Source: Candidatus Thermoplasmatota archaeon (GTDB lineage Archaea > Thermoplasmatota > SW-10-69-26 > JACQPN01 > JAJPHT01). Taken from it: a stretch of 61,423 bases of DNA. Both the position numbers and the translations under genes were made by a program. Position 1 is the first letter of the stretch; each line of letters starts with the position of its first letter. The stretch spans positions 1 to 61,423 of the forward strand of contig DATLGO010000096.1 in the NCBI GenBank assembly GCA_035540375.1, read 5' to 3'. Below the pieces are notes generated by a model, which worked only from the letters and a program-made list of their open reading frames with translations, searched no databases and was not told the DNA's origin. This document shows positions 41,197 to 49,309 of the stretch, in pieces.

Positions 41197-41958
41197 GTGA
41201 CGGATCTTCTCTGGATGCCCGCGTGGGACCCGCTCCGGGGGGACGCCCCCGGGACGAACCCGAATTATCTGCGGACGTTCGAGGCGCGCGTGCAGAAGGT
41301 CCTCGACGACTGGATCCTCCTCGACCGCACCGCCTTCTACGCGGAAGGCGGCGGGCAGCCCTCGGACCGCGGCCTTCTCACCTGGGACGGCGGCGAGGCC
41401 CGCGTCGTCTCCGTCACGAAGCGCGGCGCCGTGAAGCACGTCCTCGAAGGCGAGCGTCCGCCGCCGGGAACGCTCGTTCGAGGCGAGATCGACTGGGACC
41501 TGCGCCACAAGCACATGCGCAACCACACGAGTCAGCATATCCTGAGCGCGATGGTCTGGAAAACGCGCCGCGTGGGCACCGTCGGGAACCAGATCGGCGC
41601 GGAAGGCTCGCGCGTGGACTTCGCGACGCGGTTCGACGCCTCCGCGCTCAAGGATCTCGAGAACGCCGTGAACGCGGTCTTCGCGAAGGACCTCCCCATC
41701 CGTATCTACGAAGAGGACCGGACCGCGCTCGAACGCCGATCGGGCGATCGCGCGCTCCTCAGCCTCGTTCCCGCGAGCGTGAAGCGCCTGCGGGTCGTCG
41801 AGGTGATCGACCCCGCGGAGGGGGACGTCGTGGACGTGTGCCCCTGCGCGGGAACGCACGTCATGCGGACGGGCGAGGTCGGCCGCATGGAGATCCTCGG
41901 GCGGGAGTCCAAGGGCGCCGACGCCGACCGCGTGAGCTACCTCCTCCGCCAACCTTGA
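41197..41958 (+). CDS. alaX: Alanyl-tRNA editing protein AlaX
   Basis: 253 residues. The editing-site zinc ligands are in RNHTSQHIL and CPCAGTHV; an N-terminal TGYPxxGGQ-like barrel (RTAFYAEGGGQPSDRG) precedes them. AlaX removes Ser or Gly from mischarged tRNA-Ala. Length matches the AlaX-M group. GTG 41197 is 27 bases from GTCTTTTCCC (centre 41170). Longer frames upstream are not supported. Confidence 0.93.
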   Translation: MTDLLWMPAWDPLRGDAPGTNPNYLRTFEARVQKVLDDWILLDRTAFYAEGGGQPSDRGLLTWDGGEARVVSVTKRGAVKHVLEGERPPPGTLVRGEIDWDLRHKHMRNHTSQHILSAMVWKTRRVGTVGNQIGAEGSRVDFATRFDASALKDLENAVNAVFAKDLPIRIYEEDRTALERRSGDRALLSLVPASVKRLRVVEVIDPAEGDVVDVCPCAGTHVMRTGEVGRMEILGRESKGADADRVSYLLRQP

Positions 41959-41986
41959 AGGGGGGGAGGGCCCATGCGGCCTCGCC

Positions 41987-42163
41987 ATGGCCCCCTCGAC
42001 CCCCTGGACCTTCCTTGCGGTCTTCGTCCTCCTCCCCGCGCTCGCCGTCCTCGTCGCCATCCTTGCGCTGAACGCGCACCTCTTCCTCATCCTCGGCGCC
42101 CTCGTGTGGGCCGGCATGGGCCTCACCCTCGCGCCCGGCGCCCTCACGGGCGAATCGGGGTGA
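41987..42163 (+). CDS. Small two-helix membrane protein
   Basis: 58 residues (positions 41987-42163): a hydrophobic helix (FLAVFVLLPALAVLVAILAL), a short turn NAH, and a second helix LFLILGALVWAGMGLTL. The frame is open, with consistent G/C in third positions, and starts at an ATG about 30 bases from CTTGAAG (41954-41960). Too short for a family match; similar small membrane proteins often sit next to tRNA or lipid genes without a known role. It lies between alaX and the thioesterase gene. Confidence 0.62.
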   Translation: MAPSTPWTFLAVFVLLPALAVLVAILALNAHLFLILGALVWAGMGLTLAPGALTGESG

Positions 42164-42194
42164 GGTTCAAGCCCCGTCGGCGCGATGGCGCCGC

Positions 42195-42653
42195 GTGACG
42201 GGCGTCCAGGACATCTACGCGCCGAACAACCGCTGCTTCGGCTGCGGCCCCGCGAACCCGAAAGGCCTCCGAATCCGGAGCGAGGAGGCCGGCGACGGTT
42301 CGCTCGTCGCCCGCTTCACGCCCGAACCCCACCACGAGGCGTTCGAGAACGTGATGAACGGCGGCATCGTCGGCGCGCTTCTCGACTGCCACGGGAACTG
42401 GACCGCGGCGATGGCGCTCATGAGGGACCGGAAGTCGGACGCGCCGCCGCCCACCGTGACGGCCGAGTTCACGATCAAAATGCGTCGTCCGACGCCGATG
42501 CGCGAGGTCACGCTCCGCGCGCGCCCCGTCGAGATCGCGGGCGACCGCGTCGTCGTCGAAGGCACGCTCGGCCCCGGCGACGAGGTGACCGCCACCCTGC
42601 GCGGCGTCTTCGTCGCCGTGAAGCCGGGCCACCCGGCCTACCACCGCTGGTAA
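42195..42653 (+). CDS. Hotdog-fold thioesterase (PaaI-like)
   Basis: 152 residues. CFGCGPANPKGLRI near the start and FENVMNGGIVGALLDCHGNW (the hotdog helix with its catalytic Asp/Asn region) indicate the PaaI/4HBT thioesterase group. The substrate, probably an acyl-CoA, is not clear. GTG 42195 is 26 bases from TTCAAG (42166-42171). Confidence 0.88.
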   Translation: MTGVQDIYAPNNRCFGCGPANPKGLRIRSEEAGDGSLVARFTPEPHHEAFENVMNGGIVGALLDCHGNWTAAMALMRDRKSDAPPPTVTAEFTIKMRRPTPMREVTLRARPVEIAGDRVVVEGTLGPGDEVTATLRGVFVAVKPGHPAYHRW

Positions 42654-42696
42654 CCGGCCACAAGGTCCTTCCCGGGTGCGCCGCGAGCTTTCAAGC

Positions 42697-42903
42697 ATGC
42701 TCCGCGAACACTGGCCGGAGGGCCTCATGGTCCTCGGCCTCGCGCTCGTCGTCCTCGGGGTCTCGGGCCTCGTTCCCGACATCTCGGTCCCCCCCGGATC
42801 GGGGCCCATCCTCGTCGCGGTCGGCTTCGTGGCGATGGTGATCGGGCTTTCGGCGGCCGAGTGGCTCCTCCCCGCGCCGAAGCGGCCGGGCGAGCGCGCA
42901 TAG
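42697..42903 (+). CDS. Small membrane protein
   Basis: 68 residues from ATG 42697: two hydrophobic helices (GLMVLGLALVVLGVSGL and ILVAVGFVAMVIGLSAAEW) joined by a Pro/Gly-rich turn, with a basic C-terminus. No family recognised. A GTG at 42676 would add seven residues. The promoter signal is weak. Confidence 0.62.
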   Translation: MLREHWPEGLMVLGLALVVLGVSGLVPDISVPPGSGPILVAVGFVAMVIGLSAAEWLLPAPKRPGERA

Positions 42904-42934
42904 GCTCAAGTGGGAAGTCCCCTTTCGAGGGGCC

Positions 42935-43171
42935 GTGCCCATCCGATACTGCGAGTTCCAGCCGTCCCAGCACCGCAACAAGCGCACGGCGACGCTCCTC
43001 TTTCTCGACGACGAGCACGACAAGCACCCGATGGCGATCTGCGACGTCTGCTCGATGAAGCTCAAGCAGATGCGGCCGGACTCGATCCTCCGCCCCCTCC
43101 ACGAGAAGAAGGCGAAGAAGGACGCGGCCGCCGCGGCGCCGGGAAGCGACGAAGCGCCGCCCGCGCCGTGA
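42935..43171 (+). CDS. Small Cys-containing protein, possible zinc finger
   Basis: 78 residues. YCEF, then about 30 residues later CDVCSMK, provides three Cys with nearby His (QHRNK, DEHDKHP) that could bind zinc; the C-terminal third is Lys/Ala-rich and probably disordered. GTG 42935 lies 27 bases from CTCAAG (42905-42910). Function unknown; the basic tail would suit RNA or ribosome binding. It converges with dph2 (stops adjacent). Confidence 0.68.
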   Translation: MPIRYCEFQPSQHRNKRTATLLFLDDEHDKHPMAICDVCSMKLKQMRPDSILRPLHEKKAKKDAAAAAPGSDEAPPAP

Positions 43172-44290
43172 TCACACGTCCGCGACGCGGGCCCTGCCCT
43201 TCGGGGCGGGCTTCGTCCCCTTGAACTCGTCGAAGGCGTAATCCTCCCACGATCGGCGGCCGAGCACGATCTCCAGCTCCTGGGGCGTGAGCATCGGCAT
43301 CGGATAGCGCGCGTAGTCGTCCGTCGTCACGCGCGGGCACCCCGTGTTCACGAGCGCGTCGAGGTGGCGGAAGTACTGGAGATTGTCCCACGAGAAGAAG
43401 TCGAGCGCGATGATGGTCGCGCGCCGCCCCGACTGCTCGAGGAGCCGCTTCAGACCCTTCGCGAGGAGCATCCGCTCCTGCCCGACGCGCAGCGACACGA
43501 GGATGCCGACCGACTTCGCGTCGCGGGCGCGGGCGATCGCCGCGTGCCGCTGCCGCAGGAGGAGGTCCATCTTGCCGCCGAGGTCGCGCACCTCGTTCGT
43601 GTAGGGATCCGCGAGGACGACCGGCTTCTTCGTGCCAAACGCGATCGCGATCGGGTGGAAGTCGCCGGACCCGATGTAGACGAAGCCATCGACGAGGGGC
43701 TCGACGCTCGTCCCCGCGGTGAAGTTGCAGCCGAGAAGCTGGGCGGCGCCCGCGACGCGGTTGTCGCCGACGCCGACGACGGGTTCGAAGCCGGCCTTCC
43801 GCAGCGCTTCCGCGGCCTCCTTGAGCTGATGCGCGTGCTGCGCCGTGGTGAGGAGCCCCACGCGGCGACCCGGCAGCTCGCCCGCGGCCTTGACGGTCAC
43901 GGCCGAGACGTCCGCGCGATGCCGCGCGGGCACGAAGATGACGGGCATCGTGTGCAGATGGTTGATGGAGGGCATCTCCGTGTGGCCGAAGTGGACGAGC
44001 ACGTCCACCCACTTCTGCATGTTGAGCGCGAGGTCGCACGCGCCGTAGCTCGGGTCGGCGTTCACGACGACCGCGACGCCCGGAAGCTCGCCCTCGAAGC
44101 GTTGGGCGATCTCGGCCGCGTAATCGCGCAGGCCGTCGGGGAACTGGAGCCCGACGGTCTTCAGGTCCGGCCAAGCGCGGAGCTTCGCGAGCGTGCCCGC
44201 AAGGTCGAGGTCGTAGCTCGAGAACACGCTCGGCGCGGCGGGCGTTTCGAGGGGGGAGTCGGGATTCGTGCGCGACAGGGTGTTCACCAT
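43172..44290 (-). CDS. dph2: Diphthamide synthase Dph2
   Basis: 372 residues. QFPDGLRDYA, DPSYGACDLALN, LLGCNFTAG and NTGCPRVTTDD carry the three Cys that bind the [4Fe-4S] cluster, and the fold is three repeats. The radical enzyme moves the aminocarboxypropyl group of S-adenosylmethionine to His of elongation factor 2. The ATG overlaps the stop of hpt (TGATG), so the two are coupled. Confidence 0.95.
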   Translation of the reverse strand: MVNTLSRTNPDSPLETPAAPSVFSSYDLDLAGTLAKLRAWPDLKTVGLQFPDGLRDYAAEIAQRFEGELPGVAVVVNADPSYGACDLALNMQKWVDVLVHFGHTEMPSINHLHTMPVIFVPARHRADVSAVTVKAAGELPGRRVGLLTTAQHAHQLKEAAEALRKAGFEPVVGVGDNRVAGAAQLLGCNFTAGTSVEPLVDGFVYIGSGDFHPIAIAFGTKKPVVLADPYTNEVRDLGGKMDLLLRQRHAAIARARDAKSVGILVSLRVGQERMLLAKGLKRLLEQSGRRATIIALDFFSWDNLQYFRHLDALVNTGCPRVTTDDYARYPMPMLTPQELEIVLGRRSWEDYAFDEFKGTKPAPKGRARVADV

Positions 44291-44847
44291 CAGAGGGGGA
44301 CGACGCGGTCGCCCGCGACCGCGATGCGCTGGAGGCTCTTGATCGGGCGGCCCGTGGCCTTCTCGACGAGGGCCCGGCCCTCGCCCTTCTCGAAGACGAT
44401 GACGACGTCCTTCACCATGACCCCATGGGCGCTCAGGGCGGCGAGCACGGGGGCGAGGGTCCCGCCGGTGCTGATGACGTCGTCGACGAAGAGGACCCGG
44501 TCGCCGCGCGCGAGACCGTTGATGTGGAGCGCGCCCTTGCCGTAGCCCGTCGTCTGGTCGAGCGTCATCTCGCCCGGGAGCCCGTAGCGGCGCTTGCGGA
44601 TGACGGTCATGGGGATGCCCGTCGCGAGCGAGAGCGCGGTGCCGAGCGGGATCCCCATTGCCTCGACGGTGACGATCTTGTCGACGTCGAGGTCCGCGAT
44701 CGCGACGATCTCGGCGACGACCTCGGCGAGGACCGCGGGGTCGAGCGCGGGGATGCCGTCGGTGAGCGGATGGATGAAGTACGGGTAGTCCCCGAAGCGC
44801 ACGACGGGCGCCTCGGCGAGCGACGCGCGCAGCTTCTCGCCCGTCAT
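44290..44847 (-). CDS. hpt: Hypoxanthine/guanine phosphoribosyltransferase, archaeal type
   Basis: 185 residues. The N-terminus RFGDYPYFIHPLTDGIPALD is characteristic of archaeal Hpt; the PRPP loop is RVLFVDDVISTGGTL. It salvages hypoxanthine and guanine. ATG 44847 has GGGAGGTGGG immediately upstream and overlaps the stop of the decarboxylase gene (ATGA). It forms a tight three-gene operon with mfnA-like and dph2. Confidence 0.93.
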   Translation of the reverse strand: MTGEKLRASLAEAPVVRFGDYPYFIHPLTDGIPALDPAVLAEVVAEIVAIADLDVDKIVTVEAMGIPLGTALSLATGIPMTVIRKRRYGLPGEMTLDQTTGYGKGALHINGLARGDRVLFVDDVISTGGTLAPVLAALSAHGVMVKDVVIVFEKGEGRALVEKATGRPIKSLQRIAVAGDRVVPL

Positions 44848-46004
44848 CCCACCTCCCGGACGACGTCCGCGAGGTCGGGGACGAAGGCGTCCACGGCCTC
44901 GCGCGTGACGTGCGGCATGCAGACGATCTTGACGCCGCGGGTGAGCGGCGCGAGGTTCACGTACCATCCGCGCTCGCGCAGGCGCGCCCGCACGGCGACG
45001 GGGTCCGCGACGGGGACGACGACGATGGGCGTTTCCGGGGCGCGGGCGATCGCAAGGTCGCGCTCCGCAAGGCGCCTCACGAGGTGCTCCGCGGTCTCCC
45101 ACGCGCGCTTCACCACGTCCGTGTAGCCCGCGACGCCGAGGTGCTCGATGACGGCCCACGTCGCGGCGGCGGCCGCGCCGGGCCGCGTGCCCGCGAGGGT
45201 GGGCTGGCGCTCGACGCTCACGTACGGGGAGGGCGTGGAGACGCGGCGGAAGTCGGCCGCGTCGCGCGCGAAGACGACGCCGGACGGGATGGGCGCGAGG
45301 CCCATCTTGTGGGGATCGAGCGCGATCGTTGTCACGCCCTCGACCGAGAAGTCGAAGTCGGGAAGCGCGTGGCCGAGACGCTTGAGGAACGGGACGACGA
45401 AGCCGCCGTAGGCCGCGTCCACGTGGAGCGCCGCCCCCGTCGCGCGCGCGACCTCCGCAAGCGCGGGGACGTCGTCCACGACGCCGTGCTCCGTCGATCC
45501 TGCGAGGGCGACGATCGCGGCCGTCCGGGGGCCCGCGAGCCGACGCACGTCGTCCACGTCGACCTTGAAGTCGGGCCCGACGCGCGCGTGGCGCGGCACG
45601 AGGCCCAGGTAATCGCACGCCTTGTCGAACGAGAAGTGGGCCGATTCCGGAAGGACGATCTCGCGGCGGCCCGCCGCGCGGCGCGCGGCGATGCGCAGCG
45701 CCGTGAAGTTGCCTTCGGACCCGCCCGAAACGAAGGCGCCGAGGGCGGCGGGCGGCGCCGCGACGAGGTCGCCGAGGGCCGCGAGCGCGCGCGCTTCGAG
45801 CGCGTGCGCGCCGGGGAAGAGCGCGGGGTCGCCGAGGTTCGTCTCGAGGAACCGGAGATAGGCCTCCCGCGCGACGGGGTGCGGCGCCGTGCACATGCTT
45901 CCCAGGATGCGGCCCGAGGCGAAGGAGACGTCGCGGCCGCGTTCCCGCGCGACCTCCGCGAGGACGTCCTCGGCGGGACGCCCCTTCTCCGGGAAGCGGC
46001 TCAC
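44844..46004 (-). CDS. mfnA: PLP-dependent group II decarboxylase, MfnA-like (tyrosine/aspartate)
   Basis: 386 residues. FVSGGSEGNFTALRIAARRA, VDAAYGGFVVPF and the PLP lysine in ALDPHKMGLAPIPSG define the archaeal MfnA branch. Members decarboxylate tyrosine for methanofuran or aspartate to beta-alanine for coenzyme A; in a non-methanogen the second is more likely, but that is inference. GTG 46004 is 26 bases from CTTGAAAAGG on the plus strand (46026-46035). Confidence 0.9.
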   Translation of the reverse strand: MSRFPEKGRPAEDVLAEVARERGRDVSFASGRILGSMCTAPHPVAREAYLRFLETNLGDPALFPGAHALEARALAALGDLVAAPPAALGAFVSGGSEGNFTALRIAARRAAGRREIVLPESAHFSFDKACDYLGLVPRHARVGPDFKVDVDDVRRLAGPRTAAIVALAGSTEHGVVDDVPALAEVARATGAALHVDAAYGGFVVPFLKRLGHALPDFDFSVEGVTTIALDPHKMGLAPIPSGVVFARDAADFRRVSTPSPYVSVERQPTLAGTRPGAAAAATWAVIEHLGVAGYTDVVKRAWETAEHLVRRLAERDLAIARAPETPIVVVPVADPVAVRARLRERGWYVNLAPLTRGVKIVCMPHVTREAVDAFVPDLADVVREVG

Positions 46005-46012
46005 GGCGTCGC

Positions 46013-46963
46013 CTAGGCGGGTCCGCTTGAAAAGGCTTTGGGCCGTCCGCGCGGGGTTTCGGCGGGGCGCGGCGCGGGCGGTTTCGGGGGCGGAAGCCCG
46101 CGCGCGAGGAAGTCGGCGAGGATCGCGTTGAAGCGGTCGGGCCGCTCGATGGGCGGAAGGTGGCCGCAGCCGGGGACGACGGCGACGGCCGCGCGCGGCA
46201 TCCGGCGCGCCGCGCGGAAGGCGTGGCGAAGGGGAAAGACGCGGTCGCGCGCGCCCCACACGAGAAGCGTCGGCTGGGGCACGAAGGGGAGGGCCCGCGT
46301 CTGCGGGTGGCGTTGGCCGAGCGCGTCCACCTCGAGGCGCAGGGCCTCGATCGCGACGAGCGCGCCCGGCTCCGAGAGAAGCTCCAGGTGGCGGTCGAGG
46401 AGCGCCGGCGTCACGCGCGCGGGGTCGTCGACCGCGAGCTTCCAGAGCCTCTCGACGCCGGCGCGATCCACGCTCGAGAGGCGCTCTCCGAGCAGGGGCG
46501 ACCCGAGCGCGCGGTAGAGCGGATGGATCGCGCGACCCAGGCCCATGGATCCGACGAGGACGAGACGGTCCACGCGGTCGCCGGCCGCCCGCGCGAGGCG
46601 CAGCGCGAGGGCGCCGCCGAAGCTCGCGCCCACGAGCGTGGCGCGCTCCACGCCGACCGCGTCGAGGAACCGCTCGAGGAACGCGACCTCGACGGAGGTC
46701 GCGTCGTCGCCCTCGAGGAGGCTCGGGTCCGGCTTCGAGGTGAGGCCGAAGCCGAGCATGTCGGGCGCGAGGACGCGGTGGTCCGGGGCGAGCGCCGCAA
46801 GCGTCGGCGTCCAGGTCACCTCGGCCCAGGCGCCGAAGCCGTGGAGGAGGACGACGGCCTCGCGCGCCTTCGAGGGGCCGGCCTCGAGGTACGTCGCGAG
46901 GTCGCGACCCACCCGGACGCAGGCGCTCCGGTGGGTCGGGGACGGCTCCGGCGGGGAGGCCAT
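46013..46963 (-). CDS. Alpha/beta hydrolase
   Basis: 316 residues. VVLLHGFGAWAEVTW forms the oxyanion loop, LVGASFGGALALR the nucleophile elbow with Ser, and VVPGCGHLPPIE the catalytic His; LLVWGARDRVFP gives the acid. The substrate is unknown; C-C hydrolase and esterase activities are common in this branch. A Pro-rich C-terminal tail of about 30 residues is unusual. ATG 46963; promoter possibly ACAATAGGA near 47001. Confidence 0.9.
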   Translation of the reverse strand: MASPPEPSPTHRSACVRVGRDLATYLEAGPSKAREAVVLLHGFGAWAEVTWTPTLAALAPDHRVLAPDMLGFGLTSKPDPSLLEGDDATSVEVAFLERFLDAVGVERATLVGASFGGALALRLARAAGDRVDRLVLVGSMGLGRAIHPLYRALGSPLLGERLSSVDRAGVERLWKLAVDDPARVTPALLDRHLELLSEPGALVAIEALRLEVDALGQRHPQTRALPFVPQPTLLVWGARDRVFPLRHAFRAARRMPRAAVAVVPGCGHLPPIERPDRFNAILADFLARGLPPPKPPAPRPAETPRGRPKAFSSGPA

Positions 46964-47128
46964 GAGCTATCCTGTGTCCCCGGGAACAAGACACTTTCCT
47001 ATTGTATCTGGCACAGCGTCGAACTCCCGCAGGGGGTGGTCACGGCGCCGTGCCACATCGTCACTCGCCGTCGTGAATAGGAGTAAAATTCATGCAGGCC
47101 CCCGCGTCTCGGCGGCCGAGGGATCCGC

Positions 47129-47371
47129 TTGGCTGCGAAACCCGTGAAGACGAACCCGCTGAGCCACCTCGGCCGCGCCGAGCCCGCCTACGACCTCGAA
47201 TGGGAGGTCCTCGACGCCGCCGTCCGGAGCCCGGTCGTCCGCCGTCTCGACGACCTCGCCCCGGAGGACCGCCTCGCCCTCGGCCTGACCGCGACCCCCC
47301 GCGCGCGCGAGGAGAGCGGCGCCCCGCGCGACGCCGTGAGCGCCCTCCTCAAGGCCACCCGGGCGCGGTGA
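47129..47371 (+). CDS. Small protein of unknown function
   Basis: 80 residues from TTG 47129: PLSHLGRAEPAYDLEWEVL followed by helical VRRLDDLAPEDRLALGLTA. It has ordinary codon periodicity and a clear A/T-rich promoter (GTAAAATT, 47083-47090) about 40 bases upstream. No domain recognised. It could be a small regulatory or adaptor protein; the next small frame starts 4 bases later. Confidence 0.5.
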   Translation: MAAKPVKTNPLSHLGRAEPAYDLEWEVLDAAVRSPVVRRLDDLAPEDRLALGLTATPRAREESGAPRDAVSALLKATRAR

Positions 47372-47375
47372 TCGC

Positions 47376-47462
47376 GTGATCCCCCGTCCCGGAGAGCCGG
47401 ACTGGTCGCTCGAGTTCCTCGCCTGGTACGGCGTCGAGCTCCCCGCCCCGAGAGAGGCTTGA
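47376..47462 (+). CDS. Possible 28-residue small protein
   Basis: GTG at 47376 opens a 28-codon frame ending in TGA at 47462 (PDWSLEFLAWYGVELPA in the middle). It follows the 80-residue gene by 4 bases and its end overlaps the CTTGAT element used by the next gene. The amphipathic Trp-rich stretch looks protein-like, but the length makes chance possible. Confidence 0.3.
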   Translation: MIPRPGEPDWSLEFLAWYGVELPAPREA

Positions 47463-47487
47463 TCCCGCTCCGTCTCCTTCCCGCCGC

Positions 47488-48345
47488 GTGAACCCCTACC
47501 CGCGGCGCCCGACCGACGCCCGCAAGGGCGACTTCGGGCACGTCCTCGTCGTCGGCGGAAGCCCCGTCTTCCACGGCTGTCTCGTCTTCAACGCGAAGGG
47601 CGCCCTCGCCGCCGGCGCGGACCTCGTCACGGTCGCGGCGCCGCGCCGCGCCGCCGACCTCGCCGCGTGCGGCAATCCCGACCTCATCACGGTCCCCTTC
47701 GAGGCATCGCACCCCGATGCGGCCGCGCGGCGCGCCGTCCTCGCGCTCGCCGATCGGTTCGACGCGGCCGTCGTCGGCGCGGGCGTCGAGCGAACGCCCG
47801 CCGCCCACCGCGGGATCCTCGCGCTCGTCGCCGCCCTCGAGGTTCCGCTCGTCCTCGACGCGGAGGCGCTCCGGGCCCTCGCGAAGGATCCCGGCGCGAT
47901 CGCCGGCCGTCGCGCGCTCCTCACACCCCACGGCGGCGAGTTCGAGGCGCTTGCGGGCGATCGCGTCGCGGACCGGCCGCTTGCGGCGAGAAAGGAGGCG
48001 GTGCGGCGCGCGGCGCGGCGCCTCCACGCGACCGTCCTCCTCAAGGGCGCGCGGGACGTCGTCTCCGACGGGCGCCGCGTCGCGGTCGATCCGTACGGGT
48101 CGCCCCTCATGACGAAGGGCGGCTGGGGCGACCTCCTTGCGGGGGTCGCGGGCGCGCTCCTCGCGCGCGGCCTCGCGCCGTTCGACGCGGGGCGGCACGC
48201 GGCCGCGATCGTGGGCCGCGCGGGGGAGCGCGCGGGACGCGCGCTCGGCGAAGGCGCCGTCGTCTCCCGAGCGCTCGACGAGGTGCCGCGCGCGATCGGG
48301 GACCTGTTCCAAAGGAAGGGGACCGGGAGAAAACGAAAAACTTAG
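47488..48345 (+). CDS. nnrD: ADP/ATP-dependent (S)-NAD(P)H-hydrate dehydratase (NnrD/CARKD-like)
   Basis: 285 residues of ribokinase-like fold. HVLVVGGSPVFHGCLVFNAKGAL, LLTPHGGEFEALAG and LLKGARDVVSDG are the family motifs, and the active-site loop reads KGGWGDLLAGV where GTGDVLAG is usual, a slight deviation. The enzyme repairs hydrated NADH/NADPH. No epimerase domain is attached. GTG 47488 is 27 bases from CTTGAT. The related gene at 48371-49306 follows. Confidence 0.88.
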   Translation: MNPYPRRPTDARKGDFGHVLVVGGSPVFHGCLVFNAKGALAAGADLVTVAAPRRAADLAACGNPDLITVPFEASHPDAAARRAVLALADRFDAAVVGAGVERTPAAHRGILALVAALEVPLVLDAEALRALAKDPGAIAGRRALLTPHGGEFEALAGDRVADRPLAARKEAVRRAARRLHATVLLKGARDVVSDGRRVAVDPYGSPLMTKGGWGDLLAGVAGALLARGLAPFDAGRHAAAIVGRAGERAGRALGEGAVVSRALDEVPRAIGDLFQRKGTGRKRKT

Positions 48346-48370
48346 GCGCACCGTCCCGAGTGCGGGGGCG

Positions 48371-49306
48371 ATGGGAGGCACCCTGCCCTTCGACCTCACG
48401 AAGCTCTATCCCGAGCGAACGCCGGACTTCACGCCCTTCACGGGCGGTCACGCGCTCGTGCTTGCGGGAAGCGACCGCGCGACGGCGCCCGCCGTGCTCT
48501 CCGCGGCGGCGACGCTTCGCGCCGGCGCGGACGCCGTCACGGTCCTCGCGCCGCCCGGCGCGGCCGAGAGCGTGCGCGCGCACGTCGCCGAGGCCGAGAC
48601 GGTGTCCCTCGCGGGCCCCGTGTTCTCGGGCCTCGACGTCGAGCTCGTCGTCGAGGAGGCCGAAGTCGCGGACGCGGTCCTCATCGGCGGCGGCCTCGGG
48701 ACGCGCGACGAGACGGTGCGCGCGGTGCGCGCGCTCATCTCCGAGCTGGACGTCCCCATCATCGTGAACGGCGACGTGACGCCCGCGCTCCACGGCCACG
48801 AGGACCTCGTGAAGGGCCGCGCCGCCGTCATCGCGCTCTCGGCCCGGGCGCTCGCGCACGGCGCCGGCAAGGAGACGCCGAAGACGATGGACGACCTCGT
48901 CGCCCTCGCGAACGCGGAGGCGCAGCGCCTCCAGACAACCCTCCTCGTCGAGGGGCCGCGCGCCGTCGTCGCCGACGCGAAGCGCCACCACGTCGCGGGC
49001 CTCGCGAGCGCGTACGCGGCGAAGACCGGCCACCACTGCGTCGTGGAAGGCGCGACCCTCGCGCTCCTCGCGCGCGGCGTCCCCGCCTACGAAGCCTCCT
49101 CCGCGGCGGCCCACCTCGGCGCGTTCGCCTTCGACCTCGCCGCGCTCACGCTCGGCGACGGCCTCCTTGCCGCCGACGCCGTCACGTTCCTCCCGCGCGC
49201 CCTCGTCGAGGCGCGCCGCCGCGCCGCGACGACGCACCTCTCGAACGGCATCGTGACGCCTTCGCCGCTCGCGCCCGCGCCCGCGACGCCGGCCCCGCCG
49301 AGCTGA
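48371..49306 (+). CDS. NAD(P)H-hydrate dehydratase-like paralogue, active site altered
   Basis: 311 residues. It shares the N-terminal GGHALVLAGSDRATAPAVLSA and the glycine-rich middle with the upstream gene, but the NPGE/PHGGE and GDxLAG motifs needed for catalysis are not recognisable; instead VAGLASAYAAKTGHHCVVEG occupies the last third. It may be a pseudoenzyme, a regulator of the first protein, or a kinase-fold enzyme with a different substrate. ATG 48371 lies 27 bases from ACTTAGGC (48340-48347). Confidence 0.75.
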   Translation: MGGTLPFDLTKLYPERTPDFTPFTGGHALVLAGSDRATAPAVLSAAATLRAGADAVTVLAPPGAAESVRAHVAEAETVSLAGPVFSGLDVELVVEEAEVADAVLIGGGLGTRDETVRAVRALISELDVPIIVNGDVTPALHGHEDLVKGRAAVIALSARALAHGAGKETPKTMDDLVALANAEAQRLQTTLLVEGPRAVVADAKRHHVAGLASAYAAKTGHHCVVEGATLALLARGVPAYEASSAAAHLGAFAFDLAALTLGDGLLAADAVTFLPRALVEARRRAATTHLSNGIVTPSPLAPAPATPAPPS

Positions 49307-49309
49307 GGC

